Counted from the stretch's first letter, positions 17,192 through 27,500 are shown. The stretch: DNA of 64,000 bases from Ardenticatenaceae bacterium (GCA_020634435.1 JACKBS010000007.1:62001-126000); one strand, 5' to 3'. Made by a program: numbers and translations. Notes: generated by a model not told the origin, from the sequence alone.

Positions 17192-18949
17192 ATGAAGAGA
17201 TATTCCCTTTTTTTGCTGCTTTTACTCATCACGGGCCTGGTAGCCTGTGGCGGCAATGAGCCAGATGAGACGGAAAGCACCCCCACCACCGCGGCCAGCA
17301 CCCCCACCCTTGCTTCCACCGACACCCCACTTGCTCAAGAAGCGGCCGTAGACAGCATAGAAATTCTGATTCTCGAATCATTCCCGGTACAGGTAAACGT
17401 ACGCGCCCGGGGCGATTTGCCCGATGGCTGTACCTCGATTGATTCCGTAGATACCAACCGCACAGGCACCTCGTTTAACATCACCATCACCACCATTCGG
17501 CAAACTGGTGAACTTTGTACCGAAGCACTAGTTCCCTTTGAAGAAACCATTCCGCTAGATGTTCTGGACCTGAGCGCAGGCACGTACGCCGTCAACGTCA
17601 ACGGCATCAATGGTTCGTTTACGCTGCAAGTAGACAACGTTGCCCAAGCGGAACCAACAGCTACGGCCACGCCAGCCGACAGCAACCAGGGCATTGTAAA
17701 CGGCCGTGTCTGGCACGATCTCTGCGCAGTAGCTGGGGCTGTGGACGATACTGAAAACGCTGTACCGTCGGCGGGCTGTATTGCCGCCACGGGCGGTGGC
17801 TTCCAGGCCAACAGCCTGCTGGACGACGGCGAACCCGGCATTTCTGGTGTGTTGGTCAACTTAAGCGAAGGGGAATGCCCGGCGGGTGAACCCATCGCTA
17901 CGGCTACCACCGATGAAGATGGTGATTACGTCTTCACCGACTTGAGCGCCGGCACGTACTGCGTCTCCGTAGACGCCCTGGCCACCCAAAATGAGCTGCT
18001 GCTGCCCGGTTCCTGGACCTTCCCGGCCACTGATGTGGGCAGCACCACCGTCACCCTGGAAAGTGGCGATCTGGTTACCGGCATCAACTTTGGCTGGGAT
18101 TACCAATTCTTGCCCGTGCCCGAAGTAGACGCAGCCTCCTGCACCAACAGCATGGCCTTTGTGCAGGACATCACTGTGCCCGATGACACCGTTTTTGCTC
18201 CTGGCGACTCCGTTGAGAAAATTTGGCAGCTGCGTAACATCGGCTCCTGCCCCTGGACAACAGATTACAGCCTGATTTATGCAGGTGGTGACGATCTAGG
18301 CGGGCCACTGAGCACGCCGCTGCCCAGCACCGTTGTGCCCGGCCAAACCGTTGATGTGAGCGTCGTATTGACTGCACCGGAAACGCTTGGCACGTACCGC
18401 AGCGACTTTTTGCTGTCTGATGCCACGGGCAACCCGTTTGGCGTAGATGGCTTTGCTGATCAGGTCATTTGGGTGCAATTTGTCGTTGGTTTGCCAGAAG
18501 CGACACCCGAACCAAATTCGGCCGCGATTGGCGGTGTGGTTTGGGAAGATATTTGCTTCTTCACCAGCAGCGGCGATCCATCAGCGGGCTGTGTAGACAT
18601 CAGCACAGATGGCACAGGCTTCTATCGCGGTGATGGCGAGCTACGCAACGAGCCGCGGCTGGCTGGCATCACCGTCAAGCTGGCGGCGGGCGCATGCCCG
18701 GGAGATGCCATCGTACCCGCCAACACCGTACTAGCGACGGCTATCACGGATGAAGATGGCCTGTACCGCTTTGACGGGTTGGATGCGGGTCTGTACTGTG
18801 TGGCCATCGAGCCATTCAGCTCCGACAATGTTGATCTGCTCATTCCTGGCGACTGGACATGGCCTGGCTACGGGGTTGGCCTGCAAGGTATCAACCTAGC
18901 CGCTGGCGAAGAGCGCTTAGAGGTTGACTTTGGCTGGGAGTTTCAATAG
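17192..18949 (+). CDS. surface lipoprotein with SdrD-like and NBR1-Ig-like domains
   Basis: About 585 residues. The signal peptide ends in the lipobox LVAC (Cys19), followed by a Thr/Pro-rich linker. After a beta domain with a Cys pair come an SdrD B-like/carboxypeptidase-regulatory-like domain (GIVNGRVWHDLC ... ATTDEDGDYVFTDLSAGTYCVSV), an NBR1-Ig-like domain (FVQDITVPDDTVFAPGDSVEKIW ... in pieces, about 315-430) and a second SdrD-like domain to the C-terminus. I chose ATG 17192 over TTG 17183 because GGAGA ends about 10 bp before it. The domains suggest extracellular adhesion or scaffolding; a partner is not known. Confidence 0.88.
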   Translation: MKRYSLFLLLLLITGLVACGGNEPDETESTPTTAASTPTLASTDTPLAQEAAVDSIEILILESFPVQVNVRARGDLPDGCTSIDSVDTNRTGTSFNITITTIRQTGELCTEALVPFEETIPLDVLDLSAGTYAVNVNGINGSFTLQVDNVAQAEPTATATPADSNQGIVNGRVWHDLCAVAGAVDDTENAVPSAGCIAATGGGFQANSLLDDGEPGISGVLVNLSEGECPAGEPIATATTDEDGDYVFTDLSAGTYCVSVDALATQNELLLPGSWTFPATDVGSTTVTLESGDLVTGINFGWDYQFLPVPEVDAASCTNSMAFVQDITVPDDTVFAPGDSVEKIWQLRNIGSCPWTTDYSLIYAGGDDLGGPLSTPLPSTVVPGQTVDVSVVLTAPETLGTYRSDFLLSDATGNPFGVDGFADQVIWVQFVVGLPEATPEPNSAAIGGVVWEDICFFTSSGDPSAGCVDISTDGTGFYRGDGELRNEPRLAGITVKLAAGACPGDAIVPANTVLATAITDEDGLYRFDGLDAGLYCVAIEPFSSDNVDLLIPGDWTWPGYGVGLQGINLAAGEERLEVDFGWEFQ

Positions 18950-18956
18950 ATAACTG

Positions 18957-18988
18957 GCAGAGGCTGGAATGAGTTTTCCAGCCTCTGC
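18957..18988. other. 13-bp hairpin after the lipoprotein gene
   Basis: GCAGAGGCTGGAA pairs with TTCCAGCCTCTGC around a 6-base loop, just after the lipoprotein stop. No T-run follows, so it may attenuate or protect mRNA rather than terminate. The PP2C gene starts only 18 bp later. Confidence 0.6.
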
Positions 18989-19006
18989 GGCAAAGCGTAT
19001 CGTTCT

Positions 19007-19783
19007 ATGCAAAACCGCAAAGACCTTCTGTTTACAGCCATGACTGAGGCTAAATTCCCTGGGCAGTCACAAAACCAGGATTCAGTTTATGCGCGAGCGG
19101 GTCGCACAGAAAGTGATGTTTTGTATGGAATTTTTGTGGTGGCCGACGGCGTAGGTGGTCTGAAGGATGGCAGTCTTGCCAGCCAAACAGTCATCGAAAC
19201 GATAGAAGCCCATTTTGAACCACTTTGGCCAGCGGTTACGGCCGTTTCTGACCAAACCGTCACTCGTCTACGCCAGCAGTTGAAGAAGGCGATCTACAAA
19301 GCCAACGATGCCATTCGCGCCCAAATTGGCGACAAAGAGGAGCGAATGGCCAGCACCATCACCTGTGCACTGGTGGTGGACCAGGCAATTATTGTCGCCA
19401 ATGCGGGCGACAGCCGTACCTATTTATACCGGCAAAAGCAGCTGGAGCAGCTGACGCAGGATCATTCGCTGGTGGCCTGGCTGCTACGGCAGGAGCACAT
19501 CACCGCTGAGGAAGCGTTGACACATCCGTACCGAAACGTGCTCACCCATGCTTTGGGAGCAATGGACAAGCCACAGGTGGATTTATTCACCCACCGGCTG
19601 TTTCCTGGCGACTGGTTACTTTTGTGCAGCGACGGCATTTGGGGAACATTATCAGGCGCAGTGCTGGCAGAGTATTTGCAAACGGCCGTTTCCCCAGAAG
19701 CAGTCGCCCCCACCATCATGCAGGCAGCCCAAAATCACAGCGACGACCTGTCGCTGATTTTGGTCCATCTGCCACTCATGTAG
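19007..19783 (+). CDS. PP2C-type serine/threonine phosphatase
   Basis: A 258-residue PPM/PP2C phosphatase, which removes phosphate from Ser/Thr using two metal ions. Motifs appear in order: QNQDS near the start, VVADGVGGLKDG (about 45-56), ANAGDSRTYLYR (about 131-142), LLCSDGIWGTL (about 207-217) and SDDLSLILV at the end. It is cytosolic, with no membrane segment. The start at 19007 has no clear ribosome site. It leads a set of four genes that ends at the terminator at 21719-21773, so it may control the transporter encoded after it, though no Ser/Thr kinase lies nearby. Confidence 0.92.
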   Translation: MQNRKDLLFTAMTEAKFPGQSQNQDSVYARAGRTESDVLYGIFVVADGVGGLKDGSLASQTVIETIEAHFEPLWPAVTAVSDQTVTRLRQQLKKAIYKANDAIRAQIGDKEERMASTITCALVVDQAIIVANAGDSRTYLYRQKQLEQLTQDHSLVAWLLRQEHITAEEALTHPYRNVLTHALGAMDKPQVDLFTHRLFPGDWLLLCSDGIWGTLSGAVLAEYLQTAVSPEAVAPTIMQAAQNHSDDLSLILVHLPLM

Positions 19784-19793
19784 GACTTTTCTT

Positions 19794-20666
19794 GTGATTG
19801 AGATTCGAAACGTCAGCAAACAATACTTCTCCCTCCGGGCGTTAGACAACGTCACGCTAAACATTCAAAAGGGAGAAGTGATCGGTCTGCTTGGCCCAAA
19901 TGGTGCGGGTAAAACGACCCTGTTCAAGCTTATTGCTGGATTGCTGCACCCCGACAGTGGCCAAGTTCGTCCGGCAAACGGCCGTTGGCCCTCCATCGGC
20001 TACAAACCAGACCGGCTGCTCTTTCCCAACCGGCTGCGCATCAGTGACTATCTGGCGATGATGGCCAGCTTAAGCGGTGCGCGCGCCGAAGACCAGGAAA
20101 AGGCGGTTTTTAACGCGCTGGTGCAGGTAGATTTGGTCAGCCATGCCGACAAGCACATTGCCGATTGTTCCAAGGGGATGCGACAGCGCGTTGGCTTAGC
20201 CCAGGCAATCATGGGCAATCCGGCCCTACTGCTGCTGGATGAGCCATCCAACGGGCTGGACCCCAATGGCCAAGCAGAGATGCAGGGACTAATCAAAAAG
20301 CTGCACGCAGCGGGCAAAACGATTCTCATCAGTTCACACCAGCTTGATGAAATTACGGCCGTTTGCACCCAACTGATCATTCTCAACAACGGCAAGGTTC
20401 ATTACCAAAACAGCATGGTTGAAGCACTGACCATTAGCCCCCACACGCTCATCCAGGCAGACCGGGATTTGAGCGAGATTGCTGAGACGATCCAGGCGCA
20501 ACATCCTGAAATTCAAGTGCAGGGCAGCAAAATTCAGCTGCGCGGCGAGGCGATGCAGCTGCGGCGCGAAATCCTAGCCTTGCTGCTGCAATCCCAATAC
20601 GACGTCCTGCACGTGGAGCAAAAGCACGTGACCCTGGCCGAAATTTACGCGAAGGCAGTCCGATGA
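19794..20666 (+). CDS. ABC transporter ATP-binding protein
   Basis: A 290-residue ABC ATPase with GTG start. Walker A is GLLGPNGAGKTTLFKLI (about 33-49), the signature is DCSKGMRQRVGLAQAI (about 124-139), Walker B LLLLDEPSNGLDPNG, and a switch His in ISSHQLDEI. The signature lacks the standard LSGG, showing CSKGM, as in drug/lantibiotic-type (CcmA-like) exporters. The C-terminal about 70 residues form the usual accessory domain. It starts 10 bp after the PP2C gene and overlaps the permease by 4 bp. Confidence 0.93.
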   Translation: MIEIRNVSKQYFSLRALDNVTLNIQKGEVIGLLGPNGAGKTTLFKLIAGLLHPDSGQVRPANGRWPSIGYKPDRLLFPNRLRISDYLAMMASLSGARAEDQEKAVFNALVQVDLVSHADKHIADCSKGMRQRVGLAQAIMGNPALLLLDEPSNGLDPNGQAEMQGLIKKLHAAGKTILISSHQLDEITAVCTQLIILNNGKVHYQNSMVEALTISPHTLIQADRDLSEIAETIQAQHPEIQVQGSKIQLRGEAMQLRREILALLLQSQYDVLHVEQKHVTLAEIYAKAVR

Positions 20667-21484
20667 TGCAACGTATTTCTGTTTTAACGCGCTATTTAAG
20701 CAAAACGATGCTCTTCTCGCTCAGCGGGGTGCTGTATCTGCTGGTGACTTTGGCTTTTTGGTTCCTGCTGTTCAACCCGCAGCAGCAAACGCCCGACGAG
20801 GCATACTACCAGCTGATCATTGGCGGATTTGGCACCGCGATGGCGTTTTTAGTCACCCTGAGCATCGCGGCGAGAGCCAACAGCGCAGAGCATTATCCGT
20901 TTATGGTTCGCTTGCAGAGCCGGGTGGAGTTTGTAACGGCCGTTCTTGCCAGCAGCGTTTTGGTTACACTTTTTTACCAGCTGGTGCTAACGTTATTGGC
21001 CCTGATTAATGGCCCACACCTCACCCTCGGACACATCCTGGAAATTCCCCCGCTTTGGCTGGCGCCGATGTTGTTAGCGGCCGTTTTGGCCCTGCATGCG
21101 TCCGACTTCATCACGATTGGCTGGTCGCGCATTTACGTGTTTGGCCTGCTAGCCATCTTGCTATTTGGTCAGGGGCTAAAAAACGACAGCCTGGCCAGCA
21201 CAGTGACAACTTTCAGCCAAATCACGCTGAACCAGGGCTGGGTTGGCACCAGTACCCGGTTAGAAAACTACGCCAACAGCTTAAGCTTAACTGATGACAA
21301 CGTTGTCAGCCGCCTGTTTGGCTTTGTATTCTGGCCCTTCAAGGCGCTGGCCGACGCGATCACCAATGGCTATTTCACGGCAAATCAGGCATTGGCCCCA
21401 GCCATCCTGCTGCTGTATGCGACTGTTTTGTTTCTGTTGGCCGTTGATCTGTTTGCCAACAAAGATTTAGAGTTCACTGAATAA
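20663..21484 (+). CDS. ABC transporter permease
   Basis: A 273-residue membrane protein with about six transmembrane segments (near 15-37, 50-70, 90-112, 130-150, 165-180 and 245-266). Its start codon overlaps the ATPase stop. The arrangement of one ATPase plus one half-size permease matches ABC-2-type exporters, which act as a dimer of each. Substrate unknown. Confidence 0.85.
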   Translation: MMQRISVLTRYLSKTMLFSLSGVLYLLVTLAFWFLLFNPQQQTPDEAYYQLIIGGFGTAMAFLVTLSIAARANSAEHYPFMVRLQSRVEFVTAVLASSVLVTLFYQLVLTLLALINGPHLTLGHILEIPPLWLAPMLLAAVLALHASDFITIGWSRIYVFGLLAILLFGQGLKNDSLASTVTTFSQITLNQGWVGTSTRLENYANSLSLTDDNVVSRLFGFVFWPFKALADAITNGYFTANQALAPAILLLYATVLFLLAVDLFANKDLEFTE

Positions 21485-21504
21485 CGTGAGGGAGTGAGGC
21501 TTCT

Positions 21505-21717
21505 ATGGAATGCTGGCATTGTGAAAGACCCGCCCACGCCGCTTGCAAGTTTTGCGGACGCGCTGTCTGCAAAACCCACGCCCAAGAAAAACCGTACATC
21601 ATTCATTCTTACCGCACCACCACGGGCGTTTACCGCGCTTTTGTGGTCGCCGGTGCCGTTTGGTGCGGTGTTTGCACCCCGCAACAAGACCCCGTTACGC
21701 TAAAAGACCTGGAATAA
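21505..21717 (+). CDS. small zinc-binding (B-box-like) protein
   Basis: A 70-residue protein with metal-binding pairs: CWHCERPAHAACKFCGRAVCKTHA (residues 3-26 approx., written as adjoining CxxC, C-x2-C and CxxH pairs) and a later CGVC at about 53-56. This is a B-box/zinc-ribbon pattern. It follows the permease by 21 bp and precedes a terminator, so it belongs to the PP2C/ABC operon. A role as a small regulator or scaffold is a guess. Confidence 0.8.
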   Translation: MECWHCERPAHAACKFCGRAVCKTHAQEKPYIIHSYRTTTGVYRAFVVAGAVWCGVCTPQQDPVTLKDLE

Positions 21718-21718
21718 T

Positions 21719-21773
21719 AAGCCGCAGAGAATGATGAGACGGTTGCTTTCTAAACTCTCTCTGCGGCTTTTTC
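21719..21773 (+). terminator. rho-independent terminator closing the PP2C/ABC operon
   Basis: AAGCCGCAGAGA pairs with TCTCTGCGGCTT around a loop of about 23 bases, and the right arm runs into TTTTTC. It begins immediately after the stop codon of the zinc-binding protein. Confidence 0.85.
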
Positions 21774-21784
21774 GTTGCGTCTGT

Positions 21785-21886
21785 CTAGCGAATGGTAGGC
21801 CGCGCTAACGAAACCCCCACAATCAAGCCGATAATCACGGCGATCAAGAACAAAATGACCAAAAAAGCTAAGGTTACCTGAATCAT
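21785..21886 (-). CDS. 33-residue single-pass membrane protein
   Basis: A short frame beginning ATG 21886, preceded by AAAAGGAG with a 6-bp spacer. It encodes one long hydrophobic helix (LAFLVILFLIAVIIGLIVGV, residues 6-25) and a basic tail SLARPTIR. The strong ribosome site and clean topology argue that it is translated. It lies downstream of the response-regulator gene in the same direction, separated by 69 bp. Function unknown; similar microproteins often attach to membrane complexes or kinases. Confidence 0.65.
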   Translation of the reverse strand: MIQVTLAFLVILFLIAVIIGLIVGVSLARPTIR

Positions 21887-21955
21887 TGCGTACTCCTTTT
21901 ACCAGAAACCTGTGTTTTCCTCCTGCTGCCGCCCAAATAGAAGTGCCCTGCCAAT

Positions 21956-23941
21956 TTAGTTGAACTGTGGTGTTAAAAACAGCCGATAGCCACGACTGTG
22001 TACGGTAAAGAGATAACGCGGTGTCCGTGGGTCTGGCTCAATTTTACGGCGTAGGCGGCTAACGGCCGTATGCAGCCGGTTCAACTCATCCAGGTCTGGG
22101 TCAGCAGGTTCATTTAACCCATCCTGCAAAATATCATCATAGGTGCACAGCTGCCCCGGATTTTGGTACAGATAGCGCAAAATCTTAAACTCCTGGCTAG
22201 TTAGCTCAATAGGCTTGTCTTCTACCCACACATTTTTATTGCGATGGTCCAGCCAGATGCCGCTGCTGGCCTGCTCGGGCACCGTATCTACCTGCGTGTT
22301 TTGCCACAGTTCGGCGAGCATGGCGGCTGTTAGCAAGGCATGGACGTAAGCGGCCAACTTGCGCGGGGTATAGAACGTATCCGGGTTGAAGGTGGCAATC
22401 CGCGCCATAGCGCAAAAGAACAGCGCTTGCTGGTAAGCAGCCAGGTCACACCCAGCCAGCTTGGCGGCATTTTGCCGCACCCGCTCAATGAGCCAGACGG
22501 CATTGATCGCTTCGGATTCTAGCCCATCCAGATCAATATCTTCATGCAAATTCTCTGCTTTGTTGAGCTTGACTTCCATGTCCAGACGTTGGTTAAAACG
22601 ATGATCATCAAACAGGTCAAACTTTACGGCCGTTTCCAGCGAAACAAAATCAATCAGCAGTGGCGCTCGGCCAACCTGGGCAAAATCGAGCAGCCAGGCC
22701 CGGTTTTTGCGGTCAATCAACACGGTGTCGCCCGTAATACGGCCATGGGTCATGCCCCAGTGGGCACGCCGCGACTGCGGCACACGGTTTTGGGCCATCA
22801 GCGTTACCGGGTTGGCAAAGTGATGCATCTGATTGTCATCTGGCAGCTGAAAAGAAATCTGCCGCGAGTTCACGTCCAGTTCGGCAACATTCGCCCGCAG
22901 CGCACTATCGGCTAAAGCAGGCAGCAACCGCTGTAACTGCGATAACGACGGGATTAGCTCATCCAGGCCAAGCCATTGGTGATAAAAAGCGTGCAAATCG
23001 GCTTGTTTGTTTTGCTCACGGCCCGTTTCATACCAGCCCCCCAGGTTTACCTGGTACAGGTGATCAACACCTTTCAGCAGTTCATCAATGGCCCGCTTGC
23101 GGAAAAGTTGCCGAATGGTGGCCGTTGCTTCCAGGTCTACCCCCATGAAAGTATAAGCCGTGGCCCCGTAATTCGTGGTCATGGCCGTGTTCAAGCGGCC
23201 CAGGTTTTTGATGCTCAAGCGGTCTGGCACCCGTTTATGATAACGTTGGTTTTCAGCGAGTACGGCCGTTTGACAACCACAAGATACAATATAGCGCGTT
23301 TCCGTACCGGTCGAATCAAAGGCAAAGACTGGCAGCATTAAACGGCCGTCGTGCTGGGTAATGCGCTGCCCAATGGTGATCTGGGCAAAGTCACGAAACA
23401 GCATGCGAAACAAATCCTCAAATTCAGCGGCGCGACTGGCAAGCGAATCGGGCACTTCTGGCGACAAACTATTTACCAGCTGCAAGAAATGGTTAGCTGG
23501 CTGCCACTGAATTTCCAAGTTCCAATTGATTTTTACATGCTGCTCCAGGCTGGCGCGCACAATCTCAACCAATTGATCCGGCCGAGTATCGCGCTTGTCC
23601 AAAAAGTCCACTGCGGGTTGAGAGCCTTGAATATCCTGCTTTAACCCTTCTACCACATCCTGATAAGCTGGAAACTTGGTCAGGATAATTTTGGGAATGA
23701 GCCGCGACGTCTGTTTGGCTACGGCCAGGCCGCTTTTGTCTTTTTCGTCGTTATCCCGCTCCATGCGCAAATCGAGAAAAGCCAGGTGAATTCGCTCTGT
23801 TTTCAGCAGGCGAATCGCCTCATCCGGGTTTTCTGCACTCCACACGCGGAAGCCCGCATCTTCCAACGGGTTGCGGCACGTGCGGATGAAGATAGGGTCA
23901 TTGTCGGCCAATAAGATTTGGAAATCTGCATTTTTACTCAC
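21956..23941 (-). CDS. response regulator: receiver + phosphotransferase-like + winged helix
   Basis: A 661-residue protein in three parts. Residues 1-125 are a receiver with acidic pocket (LLADND), phospho-acceptor Asp in AFLDLRM and the conserved Lys in FLDKRD, so phosphorylation is plausible. Residues about 150-530 resemble an aminoglycoside-phosphotransferase-like fold: a lysine-strand region YIVSCGCQTAVLAEN and a catalytic-loop region THGRITGDTVLID...WLLDFAQVGR. The canonical strand Lys is Ser and the canonical HGD Asp is Arg, predicting no kinase activity. Residues about 565-661 are an OmpR/PhoB-type winged helix (LTSQEFKILRYLYQN ... VHSRGYRLF). It lies last in the signalling locus. The middle domain may bind a ligand or partner; this is inference. 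Confidence 0.82.
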   Translation of the reverse strand: MSKNADFQILLADNDPIFIRTCRNPLEDAGFRVWSAENPDEAIRLLKTERIHLAFLDLRMERDNDEKDKSGLAVAKQTSRLIPKIILTKFPAYQDVVEGLKQDIQGSQPAVDFLDKRDTRPDQLVEIVRASLEQHVKINWNLEIQWQPANHFLQLVNSLSPEVPDSLASRAAEFEDLFRMLFRDFAQITIGQRITQHDGRLMLPVFAFDSTGTETRYIVSCGCQTAVLAENQRYHKRVPDRLSIKNLGRLNTAMTTNYGATAYTFMGVDLEATATIRQLFRKRAIDELLKGVDHLYQVNLGGWYETGREQNKQADLHAFYHQWLGLDELIPSLSQLQRLLPALADSALRANVAELDVNSRQISFQLPDDNQMHHFANPVTLMAQNRVPQSRRAHWGMTHGRITGDTVLIDRKNRAWLLDFAQVGRAPLLIDFVSLETAVKFDLFDDHRFNQRLDMEVKLNKAENLHEDIDLDGLESEAINAVWLIERVRQNAAKLAGCDLAAYQQALFFCAMARIATFNPDTFYTPRKLAAYVHALLTAAMLAELWQNTQVDTVPEQASSGIWLDHRNKNVWVEDKPIELTSQEFKILRYLYQNPGQLCTYDDILQDGLNEPADPDLDELNRLHTAVSRLRRKIEPDPRTPRYLFTVHSRGYRLFLTPQFN

Positions 23942-24044
23942 GGCAACATCTCCTTTATGATCTTAACAATACGGAACCTTCTGTATCTAACAACCAACTG
24001 CTTCGACTGGAGACCATGACACGCCACGCAGTCAGATTAACCTT

Positions 24045-24524
24045 TCAAGTGGGCCAAACCATCAACGACCGGCAGCGCTCCAGCAACATATCGTCTTCCA
24101 TGGAGCGGCGCATATAATCCGATGCCCCCGCTTGCAGCACTGCCCGAGCGCGACGCCAGGTGGGCGAACTGGTGAGAACAACGATGGGTACTTTGGGAAA
24201 ACGGCCGTGCATCCAATCCACCCGTTCAGCCAACTCCATCTGCAACCCGCTGGCATCTACAACTAACAGATCAAACCGCCATTCAGGTTTCTCAGGTAAA
24301 CCAAGCTCCGAACAAATTGTTATTGTGCCCAACGAACCCAGGACCTCAGCCAAATGCTTCAGCCAGGGTGACTGGTCGTTGTTGCTTAAAACACCAATCG
24401 ATTTGCTGTCCACGATATTGACCTCTGTTTTGATAAAAGCGTTTGATAAATCAATGACGAAAACTCCGATACGGCTGTGATATTTACCAAATGAGGTTTT
24501 TGCAATTGGCGCTGGTAAAATCAC
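24045..24524 (-). CDS. receiver-like protein, partly degenerate
   Basis: A 159-residue protein. From about residue 38 it follows the receiver fold: VLSNND, an acceptor-position Asp in LLVVDASGL, Thr in VVLTSSP and GASDYMRRS, where the usual Lys is Arg. Without that Lys the output switch may be weak or altered. The first 35 residues (from ATG 24524) have no recognised domain, and a start nearer VDSKSIGVL is possible. It starts 21 bp after the giant kinase gene and is the only apparent single-domain receiver here, so it may shuttle phosphate between the kinase and the regulator. Confidence 0.7.
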   Translation of the reverse strand: MILPAPIAKTSFGKYHSRIGVFVIDLSNAFIKTEVNIVDSKSIGVLSNNDQSPWLKHLAEVLGSLGTITICSELGLPEKPEWRFDLLVVDASGLQMELAERVDWMHGRFPKVPIVVLTSSPTWRRARAVLQAGASDYMRRSMEDDMLLERCRSLMVWPT

Positions 24525-24545
24525 TCTTCCCTTCTCCTCAAATTC

Positions 24546-27500
24546 CTAGTCAGTAGCGTGTTGGTGATAAACGGGCAGGCTAAGGACCATTTGTGTTCCT
24601 TCAGGCGTTGATTTTTTAACGTACACGTCCCCACCGTACGTCTGCAAAATTGCCTGCACCATCAAAAGACCGCGCCCTAGATTCCCTTCACGTGGTTCAC
24701 GAATTTCGCTGTAATGGAACAACAGGGGCAGCACCTCCGGCGGGATGCCTTTACCTGTGTCTTGCACAATGATTTCGAGGGTGTTTTGGGTTACGGCCGT
24801 TTCAATCCCCAACTGCTGCAACGGCCGTCCGGCCATCGCCTCTAGTGCATTATCAATTACCAGGTCAAGCGCCAGCCGCAGCCACTCCGCGCTGACCCAC
24901 ACCGTCACCTGGTCACTCGGCGTTAGACCAAGCGTTGGTGTGGCAAACTGCGCATATTTTTCATCCTCCCACAGCTGAATCACGCGCTCTTGAACCAGTT
25001 CATTAACAGCAACGGGTGAAACGCCCTGCTCCGAACGTAGTGGCGGCGTAATAGGATGTTTAAAAATCTTTTCCGCCAGCATACCAATATCGCCCAACCC
25101 TTCGGTCACTCGCAAAGGTAACACGCCCTCTTCAACCAACTCGGTCACCAAAGGCAAGATACCCAACACAAGGTTGCGAATATTGACAGCATCCCCTTCA
25201 ATGCTGTGCCGCCAGGCATTACTAGCCATGCCCATCCATGCCAGAGCGGTGCGTGAACCTACCAGCCCCTTCGTCCGCTTGAGTTCCTCGTGTTGTTTTG
25301 CCTTGGCAATCGCCATACCAGCCTGATTAGCCAGCGTTTCTAGCAGTGTTACCTGGTGATCAAAAAAGCGGCGCGGTTCCTGACTGAAAACGTGCATCAC
25401 GGCAATGACCTTTCCTTCTGCCTGCACCGGGACGCCAATATTCGAACGTCGCTTTTTCTGCAGCATAACGGGGTTAATGTTGTCCTCTAAGTGTGTGTCG
25501 TAAACAATAAACGCTTTGCGCTGATTGATCACGTACCGGGAAAAACCGTTCTCAATCCGGGCCGTGGTATCGTATTGCTCTGGCTTTTCACCAGGACCCA
25601 CAGAAATATAAGCCGGGAAGAACCGCTCCTCATCCTCCTGCCAAAACAAAATGTTACCGCTGGTAGTGTGGGTTAGCTCCATCGCTGCATCCAGGATAAT
25701 TTGCAGTACCTCATCCAGATTTAGCGTGCTAGCCAAGGCTACACCCATGCGCTGCAGAATGCGCGCTTCCTGGTAAGCCTCGGCATTTTTGATGGCAATC
25801 GCAGCCTGTGCCGCTAGCGAAACCAGGGTTGTTTGGTCCTGCATGCTAAACGCACCAACTTCTGGATGCTCGATATTAATGACTCCCAGAATGTTGTCGT
25901 CCAGCCGAATGGGCACTACCAGCTCAGACCGAGTCTGGTTGTCATAGATGATGTAATCCGGGTCATCAAGCACATCTGGAATAAGCTGAGGTAGCCCCGT
26001 TTTAAAGGCCCGCCCGGTAATGCCACGTGGTTCCTCATCCTGCGTTTGTAAGGGAATGCTACAGACCGTATCTTGCAGAGCAGAAAGAGATTCAGGTGGA
26101 TAAGCAGCCACAAAATCTAGCTTGCTGCCATTCTGCCGCAAAATGCAGCTAAAACGGGCTTTACGGCCGTTTGCCTCCGTTAGTTCCCATGCTTTTTGCA
26201 CAATCGTCGCCAAGGTACTCTCGATGTCCAGAGAGCTAATAACGGCCTGGCCAGCATCATAGAGCACACGAAGAGCAGAAGTTTGTGCCCGTTCTCGCGC
26301 ATATAATCGGGCATTTTGTAGCGCATTAGCCAGTTGGTTAGCCATCGTTAGCAGAGCTTGCACATCCTCATCCGCTAACTCAAGCATTCTGTCAATTTGC
26401 ACGTCCAATACACCGATTACATTGCCCTGTATCTTCAGTGGAAAAGCCAACTCAGCGAGCGTTTTCGGTAGTTCGGGGTTTGGCCAGAAACGTTGATCTT
26501 GCCACACATCAGTCACCAGAATGTATTCACCCCTCCGTACGGCCGTTCCCACAATGCTTTGCGAATTTACCGCCAATTTAAAGCCATCGGCAATGAGCTT
26601 ACGGCCGTTGGCCGAAGATGCTGAACGCATAACGACATATTCTTGCGAGTTGTCCAGCAAATAGACAGCGACATGGTAGGCATGAATGCGGTCCGAAATG
26701 ACATGAACAATATCGTCCAGGAGCTGGGTTTCATCGAGTAAGCTGTTGGCATAACTTGCCACCATGGACGCTGCATCCAGCAACTCAGCATGGCGAACGA
26801 CACTCTGGTAAAGGCGTGTATTTTTCAAGGCAATCGCCGCCTGCGCCGCTAAGGCTTCTAGGGCCAGCGTATTTTCTTCATCAAACGCATCGTACTCCGA
26901 ATGCTCAACGTTGATGACACCTTTCACCTCACCTTCCAAAAGGATCGGCACTACCAGCTCTGACCGAGTTTCCTCATGTGACGCCAGATAATCCTTATCC
27001 TGGTTGACGTTTTGCACAAGTTCGGAACATCCCGAAGCAAATACACGCCACATGATGCCCGGACGGCCGTTTGTGTGGGGCATGCGGGAAATCGTCTTCC
27101 CGCCAACCGCCTGCTGGGTCCGCAGAAATTCTTCCGGCGGGTACGCCGCCACCAGTGTGGCCCGATCTGGTCCCTGCCGCAGCCAGATACTTGCATACGT
27201 TATTTGCCGCTCAGGGAAACCGACCAACTGCCAGGCCTGTTCCACAATATGGTTCAGAACCTCGTCTCGCTTCAGGGTAGAGTTAACGGCTTGTCCGGCG
27301 GCGTAAATAGAGTTGAGCAGGTTCGTACGACGATTGCGCCGCTCGAAAAGCTGCGCATTAAGGATGGCAATCGCCGCCTGGTTAGCAAACAGCTCAATAT
27401 TTTCACGTTCCTCATTGGTAAAGTAGTGCATCTGGCGATGGTAAATAAACATCACCCCGACGGTAGCAACACCCACAGTCAAGCGCACCGCCACATACGA

